The notes below the pieces were generated by a model. The model made no database searches and had not been told where the DNA came from. It saw nothing but the letters and a program-made list of their open reading frames with translations. This document shows, piece by piece, positions 58,858-64,000 of a DNA stretch of 64,000 nucleotides (positions are counted from its first letter, which is position 1; every line of letters begins with the position of its first letter). This DNA is from Neofusicoccum parvum (lineage: Eukaryota; Ascomycota; Dothideomycetes; Botryosphaeriales; Botryosphaeriaceae), in contig CP087209.1 of NCBI GenBank assembly GCA_020912385.1, positions 62,001 through 126,000 on the forward strand, in the 5' to 3' direction. Both the position numbers and the translations under genes were made by a program.

Positions 58858-60729
58858 TCACAGAAGGTACCTGGCACCACCAGCACCCGCAGCTTTATTC
58901 TGTCGCGCCAGAATAAAGCGCAGCACCGTCGCCGCCACGATCGCAACCAACGCGGTAGCCGTATTCACCGACATCGCGATAACTGCCAGCACTCATCAGC
59001 CGCTCTACTCTCTCAGCGCGGGGGGAGCCAGCAAGCCCAACTCACCGTAACGCGGGGCCTGCGACTTCGGATACATGAAGCTGCCGAAGATGTTCGCGCT
59101 GTTGGCGACGGCGTTGACCATAGCGAGGGCGGCGGCGCGCTTGCTCGCGGGCCGGGGGATGGAGCTCGACGTCCACGCGAACACCAGCGACCAGCTGGAC
59201 CAGAAGCCCGGGATCATGAGCACCATGGCGATGTAGCGCGGCGTGGTCGCCGTCGTCGAGGCCGCCAGGATGAAGGCCACGATGGCCACGTAGAGCGGCG
59301 CCGTGACGTGGAAGTACCGCTCCCCGGCGCGGTCGGAGCTCCACGACACCAGGTATGCCGTGATCATGCAGAGGATCTGGGGGGCGCTTCAGTTGGCTTT
59401 AGAGGGGCTGCTGCGGTCAGGGCTACTTACGTATGGTGGTGCGGTCAGGAGAAGTGTTTCGGTGCTGCCGTAGCCGAGGGTCTCAACGACGGTTGGGAAG
59501 AAATTGAGGACGGATGCTGATGAGGCTATGCAGATCAGGATGAGTGCCACCACATAGACTTTTACATCCGTCAAGGCCAGTTTGAACCCGCGAAGAAGTG
59601 ATTCGTCTTCACTCTGCGCCTGGTCGTCCTCACCGATGTCCTGCTCGAGCCGCCACAGTGCAAGCTGACGCTCTTGCTCAGATAGCCAGCTGGTTGTGTT
59701 CGGCAAATTGGGGAGACCTGACGAGTCAGCGTGTAACAAACTGAAGGGCAAAGGACAAATGTACAAAACACGGCGACTATGGCCACAACAACGGTGGCGA
59801 TTCCTTCCAGAATGAAGAGCCAGCGCCTAAAGTCATCAGAGATCCAGTTTCAGCCCTTCTCGACGCTGCAACATACCACGAAGGAAGCCCCATTACTCCC
59901 GCCATGCCGTCAAGGATCCCCGCTGCAATGAGCCCGGAGAAGGCGCCAGAGAGCAAGCTACCCATGAACAAAATCGCCATGCGGCCTCCGAGCTCCTTCC
60001 GAGTGTACCACGAGGAGAGGTAGAACATGCAGCCTGGCTTTTGGGTTGTCAGTCAGACGCGTTGCTACTTGGAACCCTTACTCACCCAGTATGCCGCCTC
60101 CAGGATCCCGACCAGGACGCGACAGGCTATCAACCCACCAAAGCCGTGCACGGCTCCTGTGCAGCCGGACACGACACCCCACAGCCCCATTGCTGTAGGC
60201 AAATATATGGCTGGCTTCCCGATGGACTTCAAGAAGAGGTTCGAGGGAACTGGAAGAGTCAGACAGTGTCATGCTTGGGGCGGATTGGACTCACCTTGCA
60301 TCAACACGTAGCCAACGAAGAGGATGCTCACGGCAGTCTGCATGATCGTTAGCACACAGCGCCCATCAAATTGGAGACCCGGAGTTGTACTTGGTACTGT
60401 GAGCCAGTGAGGTGCAAGTCGTCTTCCAGGCCAGCCAACCGAGCGGCTGCAATGTTGTTGCGGTCCAAGTAGTTCTGTGATTGAGGTGAGACTGCTGAAA
60501 CGGATAGCGGGACGGCGGCGCGCACCAGAATGTACATCAGTATGATCAGAGGCAGCATTCTCCAATCGACCTTGCGTATCATCTTCTTCTCCACTGTTTT
60601 GATTTCATCCTCCGCGAGTCCTTGCAGGAGAGGTGGAAGCTCCGGGCCCGATGTGTCTTTTGCATTCTCGATCATCTCCACGTCTGCGTCGAGTGGCTCC
60701 TTTTGGACGCTTTCGTGTGGAGGAGCCAT
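58858..60729 (-). CDS. MFS carrier, Dal5/allantoate permease type
   Basis: The start is MAPPHESVQKEPLDAD at 60729. Several short introns split the gene; the exon joins read QYQ/TAVSILFVGYVLMQ, then VPSNLFLKSIGKP, ILEAAYW/GCMFYLSSWYTRKELG and GLPSW/RWLFILEG, all diagnostic of the anion:cation symporter family. LTGSQYQ precedes TM2 and NTTSWLSEQE is the central loop. Later parts are GFWSSWSLVFAWTSSS and ANIFGSFMYPKSQAPRYG. The last exon ends ...GGARYLL. Relatives import allantoate, ureidosuccinate, vitamins or carboxylic acids across the plasma membrane. The substrate cannot be read from sequence. Confidence 0.85.
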
Positions 60730-61327
60730 GCTTGGATGTCTCCAAACGGCTGCGCAAAGGCTCGTGAAGAGATCAATGGGAAGGGCTTGGCAGTAAGTGA
60801 CGTGGGGTTGCTGCAGACGGCCCCGTCTCCTTTCTTGTCTGGTTATTTGAATGAGAAAATCAAAAAGCTGCTCGGACATGCAAATGGAGATAACCGTTTA
60901 TACGGAGAACAGGGTCTCACGGATGCGGGGAAGTATCCACAATAGTGCGGGGTGATGACAGACCCTTCGTCAACCTCTCCATAACAGGACGTGAGGACAC
61001 GAGACTGCGGATAGGATTGGTGGATATGCTGATGAGTTCACCAACAAGGAAACGTACCCCCACCCCCACGCGGGGTTGCGGCCAGGGAGTGGCTATCGAA
61101 CAACGCACAACGAGATCAAAAGAGTGGGATGACAATGTCCAGGCTATACCGCAATATCGGTGTTCTCTCCGAGTCTAATGCCAAGGTATATACATGCTGA
61201 AATACAAGCGCTAACAAACTCCGAAACAGATTTAAAGACGACGATCTATACATTCAAGGTCGTGATTCCATGGTTCGCCGTAAACTCCAGATTTTCGCAC
61301 AAGATGCTGTTCTATTGCAATTTGCAT
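60730..61327. other. Intergenic stretch, no gene seen
   Basis: Upstream region of the MFS gene and 3' flank of the DUF300 gene. Confidence 0.5.
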
Positions 61328-62634
61328 CTAACCACGGTGAGGCGAGTAGGATGTGTCCACACCGAGATGTTGTCCATAGCCGGCGGGATTCTCCGGCTGA
61401 CCGGTGGGGCTCCCGTATGTTGAAGGCATGTTAAGCGGCGACATTGTTCTCGGAGGTCCGGTAGGCTGCACGAGGGGGTGCGCAGACGGGCTCCGTTGAT
61501 CGAACATAGGGCTGGAGCCCCGTGCGGGTTCGTAGCGGCTGGACTTGTCGGAGGAGAACATCTCGGCAATGTCCCTGATCAGGTCGGAGGGGTTGGCAGC
61601 GTCCCACGCAGCAGCAAGCACCGTCATCGACGAGGAACCACCGCGCTGCGAGGGATGGTACATGCGGCTCCGGAATGTGAAGTGGAAGAGCAGAGAGAAA
61701 AAGATCATCTCGAAGCAGACCAGGAACGAGGGAATTCCGTATTTGATGTCCCGAGGCGATACGGTGCCGTTTGACGAAAGGCCGGCAGGAGTGGGAATGA
61801 AGTTGAAGATAAGGCTCTCGACGAAGATCACGAAGACGACAAGCTTGAAGGACAAAAGCTTGAGCATCGGTTTGTGGATGGTCATCAAAGCCTTGTTCTC
61901 TTTGTAGAAGCGGAGGATGGTCATGAAACAGACGACCAGCGAGGCGCTTCCGATGACAACAATCTGAATGAATGATCAGCAAAATGCATGGTTGGTGGTG
62001 GAATATGAAGTACGCACCCAGATATGTCCAAAGTGGACGGAATTCGAAGCAACGCAATAAGTCCCAGTTGCAGTTGAGGCCAGCTGAGCTATGGTAAGGA
62101 TGGTCTTGACAATGGGATACTGGAACACCATTATCCAGGTTTTCTGGAAAGATCAGCTTCGTGATTCATGGCCTCTCAGACAAGGTGCCGGCTAGCTACC
62201 TTGAGATTGGGTGCAACTCCATCAAATTCGTTCCTGGTGTTGGTTCGTTTGGGCCCCCACGCGTCCTGCAAGGTGGGGTCGCGCGTATAGTGGACGAACA
62301 GAACGAAAAGGCAGGCCAGAGCATATGCCTCGTAGAGGTCCGGGAGCGGCATGAGGTATTCGTGCGCATCGTAGAAGTTGAGAGCAAGCAGGGCAAATAC
62401 GCCGAACACGACGGGAGTAAAGACCATGCGCACGATCTGGCGCTGCTCGGACGGGCGAGTGTATCGATGGAGGTGCTTGAAGATGAGAAATAGAGAAATG
62501 ACGGCGGTCAAGACGACGCATGGGATCGCAATGTAGACGAGAAGATTGTGCAGGGTGATGCCGATCGACAGCGGCTCTGCTTCCACCGAGGAAACCGGTG
62601 CCGGACAAGTTTTGTTTCTGAGGCCGCCGAGCAT
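61328..62634 (-). CDS. OST-alpha / DUF300 (TMEM184-like) membrane protein
   Basis: Exons 62634-62200, 62143-62018 and 61963-61328 (1197 nt, 398 residues). Seven membrane segments with the family landmarks: RPSEQRQIVRMVFTPVVFG after TM2, LNFYDAHEYLMPLPDLYEAY, then TWIMVFQYPIVKT, and MTILRFYKENK with HKPMLKLLSFKLVVFVIF. The C-terminal tail is Pro/Ser-rich and cytosolic. Relatives include organic solute transporter alpha and TMEM184 of vacuolar or endosomal membranes; the fungal role is not settled. Confidence 0.88.
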
Positions 62635-63322
62635 TGTTGCGATGGATGTTTGGTGGGCTGGCAGAGGGGACTCCAGCACCAGATATATACACTGGGCAGG
62701 ATGCAAGAGATCAGCAGGAAGGCGGCCACGCCGACCGCAGCAGGGAGGCTGTGGACGCGCTCAGCAAGCCCATTTCGTTGATGGGGAACCACAGCGGTGG
62801 AGGTGAATCCTTCAACTGGCACAGCATCCGCCGTTCGCACGGCTGGCCGCATGCGGCATGGTCGATTTGCTCAGAGGCTTGCGCTGTGCCGCAGCGTCAC
62901 GGCCTGGGGCCGTTGTACCGAGCACTGACGGGCGCTCCGCCACTCGCAGCAGAGCTGTCCCAAGCACTCGCGCAGAGCGGCAGTAGTGCTTACGCGTCGC
63001 TTACTCCGAGTCAGGCGGTGGGGGCTGGAATGCGCTTCTCGGTCAAGCATTGCCCTACGGCAAGCCAAGTAAAGCTTGTGCTGGCGCCCGACGCTCCCCA
63101 GGGCCCAGTGCCGTCAGGATTGTGGCGTCTATTTTTGCTGCCGCCCTTGCTCGACCGCTCCACTTGCGCTCCACTTCGCAATCCTGCCTCCACGCCCTCT
63201 GCATGACATCCGCTGCCAACGCTTACGAAACGCCAACAACGCGGCGGGTCGTTGCGATAGCGCTGCAGGGGTTCGACAGATTTGGCACTTCAACAATCCA
63301 AATTATCATTTACTGGTATGAC
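62635..63322. other. Intergenic stretch, no gene seen
   Basis: Upstream of the DUF300 gene and 3' flank of the sugar transporter. Open frames here are opposite-strand or composition effects. Confidence 0.45.
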
Positions 63323-64000
63323 CTAAACCTTCCTGCCCGTGTCTTCAATGTGCTCAACAACGTCCTTCTCGGGCATGGCCTCCCTCTCGAACTCTCCCGT
63401 CTTGGAAAACAGCCTGTCCACGTCCTCAAGCTGCATGCCCTTGGTCTCGGGGTAGAATATGTAGATGACTGGCAGGAATGCCGTGTTGAGGACGGCGAAG
63501 ATGATGTAGGTGCGCCAGCCGATGTTTGCGATCGCGGGCGGCGTGAACTGCACAACAGCGAAGTTGATGATCCAGTTGGCAGCAGTCGAGATGGACGAGC
63601 CGCGCTGACGCAGGCGCAGAGGAAGGATCTCGGAGCTGGACATGCGTAAGCCTTGGCATCGGGAGACGAAGTCGCAATACTCACGGGTAGACCCAGACGG
63701 TGGCCTGGAATCCGACGGTGAATGCACCTTGGTAGATGAACAGCATGGCCGCCGCCGCGATACCAGAAGCGTCTACGGAGCTCGTTAGTACCTCTGTGGG
63801 CTTAATGCAGTGGAGACGTACGTTGGATGCTGGTCTTGTACTGAACCTGGTAGATGAGTCCGGCCTGGACAGCCATGACTGCAGCCATCAAGCTGATCAT
63901 GGACAGAAGCAGCGGACGACGTCCGACGCGGTCAATGAGGGCCCACGGGATGAACGAGGCCAGGAAGAACCACGTCTGGAGGAAGCCGCTCATCAACGCC
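63323..64000 (-). CDS. Sugar (hexose-type) transporter, 3' part only
   Basis: The gene enters from the right edge. Three exons are visible: down to about 63831 (LIDRVGRRPLLLSMI, the D-x2-G-R-R motif between TM8 and TM9), a short exon (GIAAAAMLFIYQGAFTVGF), and from about 63640 the terminal exon. The latter has EILPLRLRQRGSSISTAANW, FYPETKGMQLEDVD (the PETKG signature) and ends EHIEDTGRKV. It belongs to the MFS sugar porter family; import of hexoses or related sugars at the plasma membrane is likely. The N-terminal half lies outside the window. Confidence 0.88.

Noticed and set aside
1..64000. CRISPR array or prokaryotic operon
   Set aside because: No spaced direct repeats of CRISPR type; introns and gene families are plainly fungal.

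Overview
The window is nuclear DNA of a filamentous ascomycete (Pezizomycotina). Its genes are split by short introns of roughly 45-110 bp with GT-AG ends and CTRAY branch points. It has several Zn2Cys6 regulators, a PTH11-type 7TM receptor, a FET3/FTR1 iron uptake pair, and retroelements carrying the C-to-T decay expected of repeat-induced point mutation (RIP). Sordariomycetes is a reasonable guess, but the sequence alone does not fix the genus.

Layout. 1-3.9 kb is a graveyard of mobile elements: a decayed Ty3/gypsy chromovirus with its LTR, a small inverted-repeat element, a decayed Ty1/copia RNase H end, and an undecayed 3' end of a Tad-type LINE. 4.3-10.3 kb holds an F-box protein, a secreted aspzincin-like metallopeptidase and a closely spaced divergent pair of secreted proteins of unknown function. 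10.8-18.9 kb is a coherent catabolic-looking cluster: medium-chain alcohol dehydrogenase, Zn2Cys6 regulator, HSL-type alpha/beta hydrolase and Baeyer-Villiger monooxygenase (BVMO). The three enzyme promoters each carry three copies of the same palindrome-like motif CGGWCCG. The dehydrogenase has one in-frame stop and the hydrolase has one damaged splice acceptor, while the BVMO is intact. 19.6-33.7 kb has another secreted protein, a BBE-type FAD oxidase, two more Zn2Cys6 regulators around a PTH11-like receptor, relics of a Rieske oxygenase and an amino-acid/choline-type permease, and a secreted aspartic protease.

36.8-48.8 kb begins with a PAP2 lipid phosphatase. It then holds a full reductive iron assimilation block: FTR1 permease and FET3 ferroxidase share one divergent promoter, and a ferric reductase follows downstream. 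Siderophore-repressor (SreA-type) GATA sites of the form ATCWGATAA lie in the shared promoter, on both ends of the FET3-reductase spacer and inside a reductase intron. A GNAT acetyltransferase and an aldo-keto reductase follow. 50.7-64 kb holds a cAMP-receptor-like GPCR, a 3 kb gene-free GC-rich stretch, a 7TM-like protein of unknown function, a Dal5-type MFS carrier, an OST-alpha/DUF300 membrane protein and the 3' part of a sugar transporter that runs off the right edge.

How the genes may work together. Alcohol dehydrogenase, BVMO and esterase form the classical three-step route from a secondary alcohol to a ketone, to an ester or lactone, to a hydroxy acid. FRE, FET3 and FTR1 form the three-step high-affinity iron import route: reduce, re-oxidise, translocate. 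Exon models were built by hand from reading frame, splice consensus and family similarity; lengths quoted are those of the spliced models and each was checked for frame.
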